Origin: Myrica gale
Lineage: Eukaryota > Streptophyta > Magnoliopsida > Fagales > Myricaceae
Length of the DNA stretch: 64,000 nt
Reading direction: 5' to 3'
NCBI GenBank assembly: GCA_963930655.1
Contig: OZ005621.1
Location: forward strand, 10,899,001 to 10,963,000
Below the pieces are notes generated by a model that saw only the letters and a list, made by a program, of their open reading frames with translations, was not told where the DNA came from and ran no database searches. Numbering within the stretch: the first letter of the stretch is position 1; each line of letters begins with the position of its first letter. A program made the translations under genes and the position numbers. Positions 37,367 to 51,300 of the stretch are shown in pieces.

Positions 37367-38285
37367 ACTCTTTCTATTTACACAAAATAACTTCAACCCA
37401 AAAGAGCATTAAAAAAAACCCCTAAACTGGTGTACTAGTTCAGCTCAAAATGGCAAAAAATTAAAGAATCGTAACAGAGATGAGACAGAGGGAGGGAGGA
37501 CTTATTTGTCTGGTTCAAGTCAGGAAGCACAGGCGGGGAGGGAGAAAGAGTGAGAGAGAGACTGTAGGGTAGGGCGGGAGACAGTCTAGTCAGAACCAAT
37601 GTGGGGGATACTAGGATTTAAAGGAAGGGGGCACAAATAATTTGAATGACTTGAATTTCTCTAGAACCACTACCACTTTTGCTAACTAGGCTAAAGAAAT
37701 TGTAATTATGTTGAAGTTCCGGGGGGGTTTTTTTTTAATATGTTATCCTTTTGATTATGCCCTGCAATTTTATGTTTTATTTCCAATCTCCCTATTTCGT
37801 TGTTTGAGCTTTGAATAATTGAAGAAAAAAATTCAATCAACCCATGTATGTGCATCAGAAATATTTTTTAAGTAATTTAGAGAAATTCGAACACTCATGA
37901 TAGAACTGACCTAATATTTACACACACATGGATATATCTGACTCAAAATCTACACGATTTTAGTTCAAGATTATGACAAATTTCAAAGAAACTAACCGTA
38001 TTTTTCAACTTATTTTTATAATTTTTTAAATAAATTAAATTAATTAATATGACCTAAAACCCAATTCTTTCAGTAACATCCAACATTATATTATTAATTT
38101 ATCATTCTTTTGTCCTCTTATATGGGCTCGGGCAACCTACCACATTAGAATTTATATATGATTATTGCTAGAAAAACCTAGAGAAGATAAAAAGCATCAA
38201 GATGTGAGGTGGTTAGTTTTTTTATTATTATTATTTTGTATAAATGTGAGGTGGTTAGTTTAAAGCTAATGACAAGCTAGAATTG
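37367..38285. other. Unassigned DNA at the duplication junction
   Basis: No homology to copy B beyond 37366. A purine-rich patch (GGGAGGGAGGAC, GAGAGAGAGAC) lies at 37490-37565. No coding content seen. Confidence 0.3.
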
Positions 38286-40299
38286 TTAGGCCAACCACAA
38301 AACACACCTAAAAGTTTGTCAATAGAGAGACTAAAGGAGTGAGATGTGGCTAAATCATCCACGAGGTTATGATTCAAATTTGGAGACTTTTTATGTTTCA
38401 GAGGCAAGTGGGACGTTTTTGGAAGTAAGTAGGTTGATTAGTGAACATCATTGGAATTTTGAGAAGATTAGCGAAACTTATCCATTGATTTGTGGATAGA
38501 GATGAATTGTGGATAGAGATGACTTGTGGAGAGAGATAAAATTGTAGATAGAGATGACACCTAGGAAGCATGACAAATCAAAGCTAGAAGCACGACAAAT
38601 CGATGCAAGAAACACGACACAAAAGGCTATAACCTAGGAAGCACGAGGTGTCGATCACCGGTGAACCTAGGCGCGACTCGTCAAACCTATAAGGAGAACT
38701 TCCGCCATAGCCTTGTCATGTGGCTGTTGTAGGTTGCTAGGTGTCAAAAGGAAAGAAATATAGCCTAGTGACTCACCAAAGCTAGCCTAGCTAGGCTGGA
38801 CACGTGTCGGAATGCAGCCGACCGTGTTTTCCTATAAATAGGGGTGGATTTTGACCTATGAGGAGTACACCATTCAATCTGAACTTTTGTAAGTTAAATC
38901 TTGAGAGCAAGAGTGAAGTGAAGTTGGAGAAAGAGGAGGAAAAAGATTAGTGAAGTTTAGGCTTCATTAGAGGTAAAGTTTAGTTGGTTATCTTTGATTT
39001 TGATTCAAGTTTTCAAGATGATTATTGTGAATCTCTTGTATTTATTATTCTAAACATCTCTTGATGTTATTAGCGTTGTTTAATTCTTCCTATTGTTCTT
39101 GATGTTCTTCGTGTTCTTGACGAAGAACAAGCTCGTCTTGTCGAAAAAGTATCATTGTCAAAGTTTGATTCGTTTTCAAAGTGTTTTTCTACTTTGATCC
39201 ATTTCTTTTCAAAATTTCTTCCAAAAGTTGTTTTTCAAAGCTTGAACATATTTCTTTTCTTCTGATTTCAATACTTTTCATATCAAAATTAGTATTTTCT
39301 ACGTGGTGATTAAGCCGATTTTTAATCGAGAAACCAAAGTGTTGTTTTTGCCTTCACAACGTTTTCCTTTGAGAAATTTTTTATAAAGTTTTGATGATGG
39401 AAACGATTTAAGGCATTGCATATCATAAATGAGATGTATGGGCGTTGAAATGAGACATGCTCACTTAACTTATACGTTGGAAAGAAATATTTGATATTCA
39501 AGTGTGGTTAAGGTGTTGCATATCATGAATGATATGTATGAGCGTTGACATGAGACATGCATACTTAATGCATACTGTGAAGACGTGACAATACTGTGCA
39601 CAAGAGGATTTCACTTGTTGTGACATTCTGGCATCTCCGTCGTACGCATAAAGATCCTCTATGAGGATATTGTATTCTAGTCTGAGAGTAATGCCGCAAA
39701 ACATGGAGGTTACTTGTAACCCGTCACTCTGGCCCAGTGATTCACTCTGAAGAGTGAGAGGAGTGGTGATTAGTGATTGAGAAATGAAAAAGATAATAAT
39801 TTAAGAATTGAGTCTTTTCATTTACTTTCGTCTTCTGTTTTGATTTTATTGTTGAACGAATTTCTTCAATATTTTGTTCTTGTTTCTGCTATTTTGTTGT
39901 CCTAATCGCTGGCTTTATTGAGTCATTTGGAATCACCGTTGTTTGTTAAATTCTTTTAGTAGATGTCTAAAATACGTTTAGGTGAGTTTAAGAAGGTCAT
40001 ACGACATGGATGGACCATTCTGGTGGTAGGTGGATTACCCCAAACTCAAATGACTATGTCAGCATGTGCGACAAACTTAAGTGATTATGATGACAAGGAG
40101 TAGAGGTTTTATGTTTTCTTAGTCTTTCCGCTGTAGTGTTCTTTTGTACTGTAGTATGTACATTATACAAAGTGGGTTCTCTTTTGTAATACTTCAGTAA
40201 TAATAAAAGGTTCTGCTTGTGTTTTGTTTAGAATAATGTTGCTTTAACGATCCTCCCATTGGCCGTAACTTCAGACTAATAGCGGCGTCCATTATTACA
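38286..40299 (+). mobile_element. Probable LTR (solo or remnant) at the junction of the two duplicated units
   Basis: Bounded by TGTTAGGCC and ATTACA. It contains a TATA-type box (CCTATAAATAGGGG at about 38832) followed by a plausible transcription-start region, and an AATAAAAGG signal near 40200, the normal layout of a plant LTR. A 60-base unit (TTGCATATCATRAATGA...) is present twice, about 98 bp apart, near 39415 and 39513. No target duplication was found: the flanks read agaat and ggacc. Copy B homology begins immediately after it. Family not determined. Confidence 0.45.
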
Positions 40300-40798
40300 G
40301 GACCTGTTTAAAACTTATGGGTCTTTTGGTCCATCTGCATGAATCCTTTATGGCCATCTTGACTCAGGCCTTTCAGGCTGTTGGATGTTTGGCCTTTTGG
40401 GCCTTTAATATCATTGTTATGGGCTTTCTGCCCCTGTTCGTTGTATCAGGCCTTAATGGCTTATTTGTACTCACCCTGTTGTACTCAGAGGCGGATCTAG
40501 CGAGGGCCATCGCCTGAAAAATCTCTTAAGATTTTTTTTTGGTTTTGCTTTTTATATGGGGCCGCCCCCTTCAGATCTAGGCGCTCATTCGCAAACAAGG
40601 TGAAAAACTTCGTCGCAGGAGGTGGGCTTCAAGCTTCCGGAGTGGATTTTTTGACGAGGCTTTTGCAGCTCTGTGTACATGTTTTTGAGTTTTGACTGGG
40701 TGTCGTCCTTGTAATTTGTTGGTGATATAGGTTGTACGAATCTCATGGGGTAAGGCCGGTGAACATTTTTGGTCTCTTCTATCGTATGACTATTTTGT

Positions 40799-41158
40799 AT
40801 GGTAGATATTTTACCCAATAACATTGGAGGAAATAGACATTCCCGCTTCAAGTTTTCTGCAGGCCGCACCAAATATTCTCTTGAAGATGTTATACATCCT
40901 ATTTGTAGGAGTTATGAGTCGATGGAGCAAAAACTCAAAGTTTATATCTACAGGGAAGGAGAAAAGCCCATATTCCATCAGCCACTGCTGAGAGGAATTT
41001 ATGCGTCAGAAGTCTGGTTTATGAAACTGATAGAGGCAAATAAAAGATTTGCTATGAGGGACCCCAGAAAAGCTCACTTATTTTACTTACCCTTCAACAG
41101 TGCGGAACCACATGGGGCAGCTTGCCTCCTTTGTTTTGAAAAGGTAAAGGAATTTTAG
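40799..41158 (+). pseudogene. Captured exostosin/GT47-family glycosyltransferase fragment inside the hAT
   Basis: The open frame runs from 40799. From about 40903 it reads ICRSYESMEQKLKVYIYREG, KPIFHQPLLRGIYASEVWFM, then KDPRKAHLFYLPF-like sequence (RDPRKAHLFYLPFNS). This is the N-terminal conserved stretch of plant GT47 exostosin-like proteins, Golgi enzymes that add sugars to cell-wall polymers. About 65 residues match; the remaining GT47 domain is absent. The tail after FNS (AEPHGAACLLCFEK, then a GTAAAG donor-like site) does not fit GT47 and may be another fused exon. It is a transduplicated fragment with no transmembrane anchor and no catalytic region, so an enzyme function is not expected. 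Confidence 0.8.
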
Positions 41159-41485
41159 TTTTTAGTTTTTTTTTAAATATATTTGCCCAAGGCTGGCGGG
41201 GCCCCTTAAGCCCAACACCCCTTTTTTTTGGAAGATTATTTGGAACGAGCAGAGAGCATGAAAGACTGCTTTCTGTATTTTTCTTTGAATTTTTATACCT
41301 TTTTTAAAGAGGCGTGTAAAAGTTGTTCGTATTTTTTTGACTACTTTCTGTTCGTGTTTGTTGACTACTTTTCTGCTTTTTTTCTTCCTCTCGAATTTGT
41401 CTCTGTATGGTATGTGTCTTGTAAAAAAATGCTGATTTCAATAGACATACTATATTCAATTGATCTGCCTAGTGACAAACAAAAG

Positions 41486-41720
41486 AAATGAACCATCAGA
41501 TTCTACCCGTTGCAACTGTAAGTGTTGAGAGAGTATTATCTGCGATGAAGATTATCAAGACTAACTTGCGTAATAAGATGAGAGATGACTAGATGAATGA
41601 TAGCATGATAGTATACATCAAGAGAGAAAATTTTGAAACTATTGAGAACGAAGCCATTTTGCAACGTTTTCAGAAGATGCAGTCTCGTATGATCCAATTG
41701 CTACCTCCCGGTCTCAACAA
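41486..41720 (+). pseudogene. hAT transposase C-terminal dimerisation fragment
   Basis: Reads NHQILPVATVSVERVLSAMK, IIKTNLRNKMRDD, then after a TAG, MNDSMIVYIKRENF and ILQRFQKM. This is the canonical end of plant hAT transposases (LPVATVSVERAFSAMK...). The rest of the transposase is missing, so the element depends on another copy for movement. Confidence 0.88.
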
Positions 41721-41939
41721 ATAGTACGATACGTGTATTAATATTTTTAATATTTTTAGTCCTTAATTTTTGATATTTTAACTCTAAGACGTTTCTGCAT
41801 TACGTAAGAAAAAATTTTTAGATGTCATTTTGCCTTAAGACTTTGCCCCCCTTTAACTAAAATCCTGGTTCCGCCACTGGTTATACTGTTTTCACTGAAA
41901 TGAATTTTCAAGTTTGCTTAGAAAAAACAGAAGGTAGCA

Positions 41940-42277
41940 CTCTTCAAAAAATTCACACACGTATGTTCTTTCTTGTCTATTCATCGTCAACCTGTTTTAT
42001 ATATGTGGCCTGAGGTAAATATCTAGATAAGGCCCAAGGCCGTAACTAAACAAATAAAAGCAAATGGGCTCAGCCCAGTACATATGACTAACGTGGCTTC
42101 AAAAACTAGCAAAAAAATAACGTGGCTAGAAAGACTGACGTGTCATTTTCAACCCTAAGTTAACCTCCAGGCTCCAGCGTCTTTATCAACCATTCAACCC
42201 TAACCTCCAGCGCCTCCATCGGTTCCTCTCCACTACCTCACGTAAACCCTAGCCTCCGTCCTCGGTAACACACGGCT
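41940..42277 (+). promoter_or_regulatory. RPS25 copy B promoter and 5' leader
   Basis: The same elements as copy A are kept: GGCCCA at 42031-42036, TGGGCT at 42065-42070 and a telo-box-like AACCCTAA at 42196-42203. A small extra CTCCAGG unit near 42167 distinguishes it. The hAT insertion ends about 390 bp upstream of the start codon. Confidence 0.7.
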
Positions 42278-44146
<1,869 letters not shown>

Positions 44147-44654
44147 TTGATTGCATTTTTTTCTCTGCTAGAAGTCATGGAGAGCCAGTTATGTTCCATT
44201 TCTCTTAGTTGTTCCAAGTTTTGTGGAGAGAATTGTTATCGACATTTGTAGTTGACTACTAAATTTCTTGTCTTGTTGAACCATATACTTACATACTTCT
44301 TTTGATGGTTTCTAGTTGGTTATGCAATCGTGGATGTTCAAATTATACATATCCCGCCTTACACATTTTAAGAGTAGAGTATACTTGATCTGTATTGTTT
44401 TCTTTATCGAAATTCACATGACTGGCGATGAATGACATTCGGTGGTGATATATTAAAGTGACCACTTAATCGGTTATTTAAATCTGATAATCTCTGGTTG
44501 AGAAATTCCTCTTAGATTCGTTCATCAAACAGTATGGGAGGAGAAAGGTGATGAAGCTGAAAAGATAAGATTGGTGAAGGAGTCCTTTGAGGTTGGCTCA
44601 AAGATGTGTTTTGGGGATGTCTTGGGGCCTTTCAAGAGGCTGGCTCTCTGGCTG
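44147..44654. other. RPS25 copy B 3' UTR and flank
   Basis: Aligned to 27709-28202 of copy A with small indels. Nothing else seen. Confidence 0.55.
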
Positions 44655-44915
44655 TTAGGGCTGTTCATTGGAACCGACGGTGGGCCGGTTAACCGGCACT
44701 GGTATCGGTCACCGCTCTCTGCTTAGTAGCGTAGCGGTGCCGGTTGCCATTTTCACCAAAACGCGGTGAAAATGGCGATGGTGGTGAAATGCCCACCGCT
44801 GGACGTTTCACTACCAAACCATTTTTTTAAAAGACGTTATTGCGTCGTTTTATTTAGTAGCGTAGGGTTTTTTTCCCTCAATGGGCTCGCCCCCTCCCTT
44901 ATTTTGCGCAACCCT

Positions 44916-45187
44916 CACCCCTCTATCCCTTAGTGCCTTACGTACCTCTCTTTCTCTTTCAGTTCTCTCAATACCTCTCATTGCTTTTACTCAGTTCTCT
45001 ATCGTCGTCCGCAACTCTCCTTCAGCCGCATCCCCCTCTGCAGGAAGCACTCTCACCCCTCGGTCCCTCAGTGCCCTACGTATCTCTCTTTCTCCTTTAG
45101 TTCTCTCAATACCTCTCATTGCTTTCACTCAGCTCTCTTCCGCCTCCTGCAGCTCTCCTTCAGCCGCACCCCCTCTGCAGGAAGCAA
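44916..45187. repeat. Direct tandem repeat, period 136 bp, two units
   Basis: Units start at CACCCCTCTATCCC (44916) and CACCCCTCGGTCCC (45052). Both contain CTCTCAATACCTCTCATTGC and end CTGCAGGAAGCA. They are pyrimidine-rich and show no convincing protein. Confidence 0.8.
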
Positions 45188-45257
45188 CGACTATAAGTCA
45201 TTTTTAACTATTATCTTCCCTTCTGTAGCAACTTCATCTCTCTCTCTCCCTCCAATT

Positions 45258-45430
45258 TTGTTGTGATTTGCTGCTGGTTTTGGGATTTTTTTGCAATTTG
45301 GTTGCGATTTGCTACTGGTTTGGTGGATTTTTTTGCGATTTTGTTGCAATTTGCTGTTGGGTTTGTGGATTTTTTTTGTGATTCGGTTGGGACTTGCTGC
45401 TGGATTTTGAGGATTTGTTGCGATTTGGTA
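45258..45430. repeat. Imperfect tandem repeat, period 41-43 bp, about four units
   Basis: Units of the form GTTGYGATTTGCTGCTGGTT followed by TGGATTTTTTTGCGATTTG. T/G-rich; no function assigned. Confidence 0.75.
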
Positions 45431-45625
45431 CTCTGTCGTGATTTTTATTGTTGATTTTTTTGCGATTTGCTCTATTTTAATTTTTTTTTGTGAATTTTGT
45501 GATCTCCAGTGTAGGTGGCGGTTACCGCTATCGCTATAGTTGAAACTGGCTTCGTTAAGGGCCATTTTTTCCCTTAACGGTGACAGGGGCGGTGACCATT
45601 TTTTGACAGCCGTCCATGGCGGTGG

Positions 45626-47119
45626 CGGTGGAGGAAAAATAGTTAATCACATGGACTATCAACAGAAGAATTAAAAATGAGAGACCAAATTGAAAAAAAA
45701 AAAAAAAAAAGTAAAACCACATGATTCAGGTTAATTAAGCCTACGAAAAAAATGGAATAGTCATCGAAGCTCCACACAAGGATTTCAAATATATTGAAGT
45801 TCCAACATGAAACACCCACAAAATAATTGAACTAAAGGCACTGGAAAGGAAAATTTTATCTTAAATCTTTAAGAATTGAATAATATGAGATATAAGATAT
45901 TTTCCCTCCAGACATTGTCTGAACAAACTGAAATACCTGCAAAAGTGGGCCGTCTCTCATTTTTTTGTTTTTATTTTCAGCTTACTTTATTATTTTTTTG
46001 TTTTTGAAATTGTTAATTGGTTTTTTTTCCTTTTGCAGCGTTTTTATTTTACTAATGTGGCGCCATAAAGCTACTGTAGTGTTTTCAAATAAATAATGCT
46101 ACACGTTGGGACTAACGTGGCTCTCTGTTAATTTATAGATGAAAGTTTAAAAGAATGACCATTTTGACAAATGATGAAAATCTTAAGGACCTATGTGATA
46201 AGATGCAAAAACCCAAGTACTATTTCTTAAAAAGATTCAAAACCTAGGGACCAACAAGATACTTAATCCTAAAAGAAAAGGATAAAGCTAGTGGACCAAA
46301 TTAGTAAGATTTTTTTAGCAATTTCTTTAAAACATTTTTGGTTTTTCTATTTTTTGCATTTTGACCCCAATATTTGTAATTGGCCCTCTTGATGTCTGTT
46401 TCAGACTTCGTGCACATTTATTTTCTCCCAATTTGGAGGGTAATGCTAATTTTTCTTCTCAGTCACATTTTGCTTGTAATTTTTATTGTTCTTTTTACCT
46501 TAAAATTAGTAGAAAAAACCCATTTAAACTCCTAACTATAAAAAACATTATTGATTGTACATGGATCTCCATCAAAATTAATAAATTTAGGTCTCTTAGC
46601 ACCTAGATAAATATAAATAATCGTGCTAAATATTTAGAGTCCTAAAAGGATGATGTCTTATGAGGACATTAATATTAATATTGCTTTATTGAAATATTTG
46701 TTCTCTTCTTGTATTTATTTTGAAAATGAACTTCAAGGATTGAGTTAATGGTTAAGGCTCGGGACTTGGGAGTTTGATTTGTCCAAAGTTTCAAATTCAA
46801 AAATTTCAAGTGATACCAACTCTTTGGAACTACTTCCATGGTCATTGGCCAAGTAATTAAATAATTTGTGGGTAGGAACATATCTAGAGGGTCATGGCCC
46901 CCTTTTCAATCCTAACTTCATTCCGGTGTGTGGGTAGGAAAAATTAGCCTCGAAATTAATTCCAGTGTTCGCAAGCTGATATTAACGCTCCAACATTATG
47001 AACAAAAACTCTATTACCACAATATTACATCTATACTTGCATATTCCCAAACGGAGTGGGAATACAACTATCGTTGAAATTCCGCTCCTGGAAAGCAAAA
47101 CTACTCTTATGGCTCTAGT
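45626..47119. other. Intergenic DNA of copy B up to MULE-2
   Basis: 45945-47065 aligns with 29190-30392. A repeated text at 46170-46270 (AAAATCTTAAGGACC..., GGGACCAACAAGATACTT) resembles the end sequence of an old terminal-repeat element. 47102-47119 (TACTCTTATGGCTCTAGT) is the left copy of the sequence flanking MULE-2. Confidence 0.4.
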
Positions 47120-47340
47120 AAAAAAAATATAAGCCAAAATGTACATGTCAATCCTTGGTGTTTGAACTTTTTCCAAACTGGTCCATGGGCTCTATCTTGT
47201 TTTTTTGAAGGTCTTTCGTCAAGTCAGGCTCAGCTCCATGACGGAGAACGCAGACATGACCTATTAATCCACGTCACCATCTCTTCACAACGAGACTCGT
47301 GTCCAATTGACATATAAACACGCCATGTCAGTTGAAGTCA
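47120..47340. repeat. MULE-2 left terminal inverted repeat
   Basis: Inverse of 55938-56190, over roughly 220 bp with mismatches. Not related by eye to the MULE-1 ends. Confidence 0.83.
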
Positions 47341-47752
47341 CGCCATGTCGTCCAGATTCCCCCTAAATTAATTGTTGCATCTTAACCTTCAACGGAACAG
47401 AACTCAAATGCGGACCCTAACCTCCCCTCACCCTTTTCTCCACCGAGATCCAAGATTCGTCACCAGCCAGCAGCGTCCAGCTGGTGTAGCTAGTTCCGAG
47501 ATTCTTCATCTAGCATCCAACGATTTGTTTCAAAAGAACAGATCCAGTTTAGCTCGTGTAGCTATTTGTTTTACCTAGTTTCAAGTTTCTTTGTCCAGCG
47601 TCCAATGATTTTGACCTTTAGCTCGTCCACCGATTTCGAAGATTCTTCGAGTAGAAGGTATGTAACTTATTTATAGCTCATTTCCATTTTTGTTTTTTTT
47701 TCTTCCGTCTCTTCCACAAACCCAAGTTATATATTTTGAACCTTTTTGTCCA

Positions 47753-48301
47753 ACCCTTAGGATTTGTTCAAGATCTAGCATGGCCTCCAACTATTTCAAC
47801 AAGTTCATTAGCTAGGTGCGATGATGGTGTCTCAAATGAGGTGCTCCCTCAGCCACTATGCAACTGTGGGATACCAGCGAAGTTACGGACAAGCATGACT
47901 AATGGAAATCCTTGCCGACGCTTTTATGGATGTCAATGATATAGAAAAACGGTTTGCAATTTTATCTTTATGACGTTTGGGTATTGTTAATTTTTCAATA
48001 TTGTTAATTTTTTTTCCTACTAAGTAACATATGATAAACTTGTGATATGTAGGCTCATGTTAGATGTGATTTCTTTCAATGGTTAGACCCCCACAGTTTT
48101 TACAGGGAAAATGTCGAAAGAAGAAACTGTTTCTTCAAGAGTGGTTGAACATTAAAAAAAATAGACGATCAATTTCAGACGGTGCTTGACCAGATTAAAT
48201 TGGTGGATGCACAACTGCGATGTCACATTGCGAAGGAAAATCGACTGAAGGCCATTATGATTGGCATGTTGGTGATCGTATTTGGGTTTGTTAGGTGTTG
48301 A
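47753..48301 (+). pseudogene. MULE-2 second gene: GRF zinc finger, linker and hydrophobic tail (two coding exons visible)
   Basis: Exon 1 (about 47760-47952, after a ccttag acceptor) gives PLCNCGIPAKLRTSMTNGNP, then CRRFYGCQ. A TGA follows where homologous fingers usually have Arg, then YRKT. The intron is about 47953-48052. Exon 2 (48053-48301) gives HVRCDFFQWLDPHSFYRE, with a stop after FFKSG. It continues in frame as QFQTVLDQIKLVDAQLRCHI and MIGMLVIVFGFVRC, ending at 48301. C-x-C, RRFYGC and C.FFQW are the zf-GRF hallmarks; the polar helix and short hydrophobic tail follow. GRF fingers bind nucleic acid in other eukaryotic proteins; the role in a MULE is not known to me. Two in-frame stops suggest decay. 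It faces the transposase gene. Confidence 0.8.
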
Positions 48302-48328
48302 TTGCTCTAATGTAGATGGTTCACAATG

Positions 48329-51300
48329 ATTATACCCTAAGGTCTTGAAACTTCACTTTGAGCTCCTTGCATCTTCTTGTTCTTCTTTTTTCAAGTCTTT
48401 GGCTCTTTCATCAAGTCATCTTTGTCTTTGAAAATGTTCATTTTATAAATTTGATCCATTTATTGAAATCATCAAAATCTCGATTGTGCACAAAAGCCAA
48501 CAATCTCCCCCATTTTTGATGATGACAATAAATTGATAGTTTTGGGATGACTCCCCCTATCTTTTGCAATTGGACAAACATTTGAAACTTGAGACAAAAG
48601 CATTAGTTGTAGCCATTTGGATCATAAAGGAATAATACAATCAATGTTTATAATCCAATTCAAAAGGAGAATATATAGTTATCAAAACTATTAGCACATT
48701 TATCCCCTTCAACACATCAAAAAGACATAGGATACATATCTCCCCAAATATGCATTCTAAAAACAAAGTGAATCCAAGCATGTAGACATTTAAGAATTCT
48801 CCCCCTTTGTCAATCAAAAATAAAATGCATGGATAGAATTCAAAAGTTCATTTTTCATCCTAAGAACAACTTGTAGTTTTGAACGACAATTCCATTGAAA
48901 TGGTATATAGAGGATGTCTAACGGGGACTCAAGAGTCCATTGCTATTACGATAGTAGCCTATCGTAACCCACCGAGTGGGTTTGTACCAACCTCTTAGCT
49001 ACCAATGACAATTTAAAAGGTCATTCTCAACCAAAAATGTTTAAGCTCACAAAAATTTATCAAAGTACATGATTTTGTAAAAAAAGTTAGCTTATTGATG
49101 TCCCATTTTGATAAATGCAAGAAAATATATCAAAGATAAATATATTTGCATTTATAACATTAACAACCAAGAAAATTTCATAGAATATAATTAGCCAACA
49201 ATAAAGAACATATTCTTAAACAAGAATTTAGATGTTACCAAAGGTTTTCCCTTTTAGCATATGTCCTCAAATGTCACAAGCCTTCTTGATAGGCAAGTTT
49301 CATCCAAGCACCGTTTGTTGCTCCATCCTACAAGAGAATCAAGAAACCATTTTTGGTACCCAAGCCTTCTTGGGTTCTTCAATGTTAGTTTTGGTTCCTT
49401 TTGGAACCCATGTTTTCTTGAGAGTCTTGCTCCCAAGTTTCTTTAATGCACATCAAAGAGAAAATATCCATCTTTATTGCAAAAATGACATGTTTGATTG
49501 GTGCTCAATTTAAAAGACTTAGCCTTCAAAAAATAATTCTTAAAATATTTTTGGTGAATTGAAGGCTTGTAGCCTAAGTCACATTTGTCAAAGACACATC
49601 TTTGACTACCACGAATCAAATCTAAACATTTCTTTCTTTGAGTAAACTTCTCAAGGATTTTGCTTTGAGAAACGATTTTATTGTTCAAAACAACTTTCAC
49701 CTTTTCAAATTCGAAAGCTTTTTCTTGGAGTAAATCATTTTCAAGCTTAGAGTATTTCGCTCATTTTTCAATAAATCAATTTCTTTTGAAATCAAAATGA
49801 GTTTCTCTTTCAAGGATGTATATTTTGAACCAAGTTTTTCAAATTGACATAAAAGTAGATCAAATGTATTTTGAAGCTCAATATATGATGGTTGTGGTTC
49901 ATCATCAAAAGAAAGTACCTCATTGTCATCCTCACCATCTTCCTCAAATGCCATGAGGCACATGTTGGCGATTTTTCCATTTTCTTCGGAGGAGGAAGAG
50001 CTTTCATCTTTAACATTGGTCCCTTGATGAGTAATGTCTAGAGTTGACAAATTTCCTTAGCATTTGTACAAGAAGATATTCTATTAAACTCACATTTATC
50101 TAAAACACAATAAAGAATATTCATAGCTCTAGCATCAAAAGAAATTTTATTTTTCTCTAGGTCACTATATTCATTTTTGTTTTCAAACTCTCCAACTTTA
50201 TTAGTATGAATATGTGGACCATCAAAATGCATAACCATAAGTCATAATCAATGGATTGAATAAAAATTTGCATCCTAGCTTTCCAATATGCATAATCATT
50301 TTCATCAAAACGAGGTGATCTTAGTGTGGAAAGCCCTTCAACTTGATTGTTGAAGCTTGAAGTTGTCATTCTAACTCAAGATTGTTAAATCTTGTATAAT
50401 GAACATCAAGCTCCGATACCAATTGTGAGTCCTAGTTTACAGGATTAAGGCAACCCAAGAGGGGGGTGAATTGGTTTTCTAAAACTTTTCGATATTAACC
50501 CCCAAAGACGTGTTTGCAAAGTAAAGTTTAATCTAGCACAAATATATAATATGCAATAAGAGTATATACGTGCTAAAAGTAAAGATAAGGGTAAGACAAA
50601 CAAACACTCGATTTTTAAGTGGTTCGGCAAACCCGCCTACATCCACCCCTCAAGCTCCTTCACCGAGCCTTGAGGTTTTCCACTATTCTCAAATAGTTTT
50701 ACACTCTAGCTTTCGGGTCCTAGAGAACCGTACACGTGTTTTGTCGGGCTCAACACTCAAACCCACCCAAATGGTTTTTTTGGCTCACCACTCACAACCT
50801 CACCAAGCTTGAGATATACCCTCCCAACGCTTATTCTTTAGTGAACAACCTCACTAAAGGAAACACCTCTTTTGATATGAAGATCGAAGAACAAACTCTC
50901 TCAAAGAGTGGATATAAAAGAGGAAGGCTCTATCTCTTTATTAACACAAAGACAAGGCTATGAAAGTGTGTTTTGTGTGAATGATATGAGAAATATAGAA
51001 TATGAAAGTTTAAAATATTTCTCAAGTAGTAGAAATGATATGTGATCGTTGGTTCTACATTTTAGATGAAATGAAGGTGTATTTATAGACCACATATGAA
51101 AACTAGTCGCTTATAGCCGTTAGGGGTCGATTTGACAATTTTACCGTTGTCCAACGGTCATGAAATTTGAATGCTGTCAAATTTTTGTCCTACATGCCCG
51201 GTCGACCGCTATAAATCATTTTATCATCCGATACAGCCGGTCGACCGCTATAAATCATTTTCATCATCCGATACAGCCGGTAGACCGCTTCATGTAGGAG

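Larger units (their letters stand above)
40486..41879. mobile_element. Non-autonomous hAT transposon carrying a GT47 gene fragment
   Basis: Terminal repeats are CAGAGGCGGATCTAG at the left and GGTTCCGCCACTG at the right, classic hAT ends. The 8-bp target duplication is gttgtact (40478-40485) and gttatact (41880-41887). The empty site, with a single gttgtact, is preserved in copy A near 25453-25460. That proves insertion after the duplication, or loss of it from A before divergence. Length is 1,394 bp. Inside are a captured exostosin-like fragment and the transposase C-terminal dimerisation region, both on the plus strand. Confidence 0.95.
44655..45625. other. GC-rich block of unknown origin, longer in copy B
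   Basis: Begins TAGGGCTGTTCATTGG with GGTTAACCGG nearby and ends near TGACAGCCGTCCATGG, which gives it a transposon-like look without a firm terminal repeat or target duplication. The internal part (44880-45500) includes two tandem-repeat arrays and pyrimidine-rich leader-like sequence. Copy A has only the first 200 bp. Confidence 0.35.

Noticed and set aside
40585-40872. 95-codon minus-strand frame within the hAT
   Set aside because: It overlaps the plus-strand GT47 fragment and has no motif of its own.
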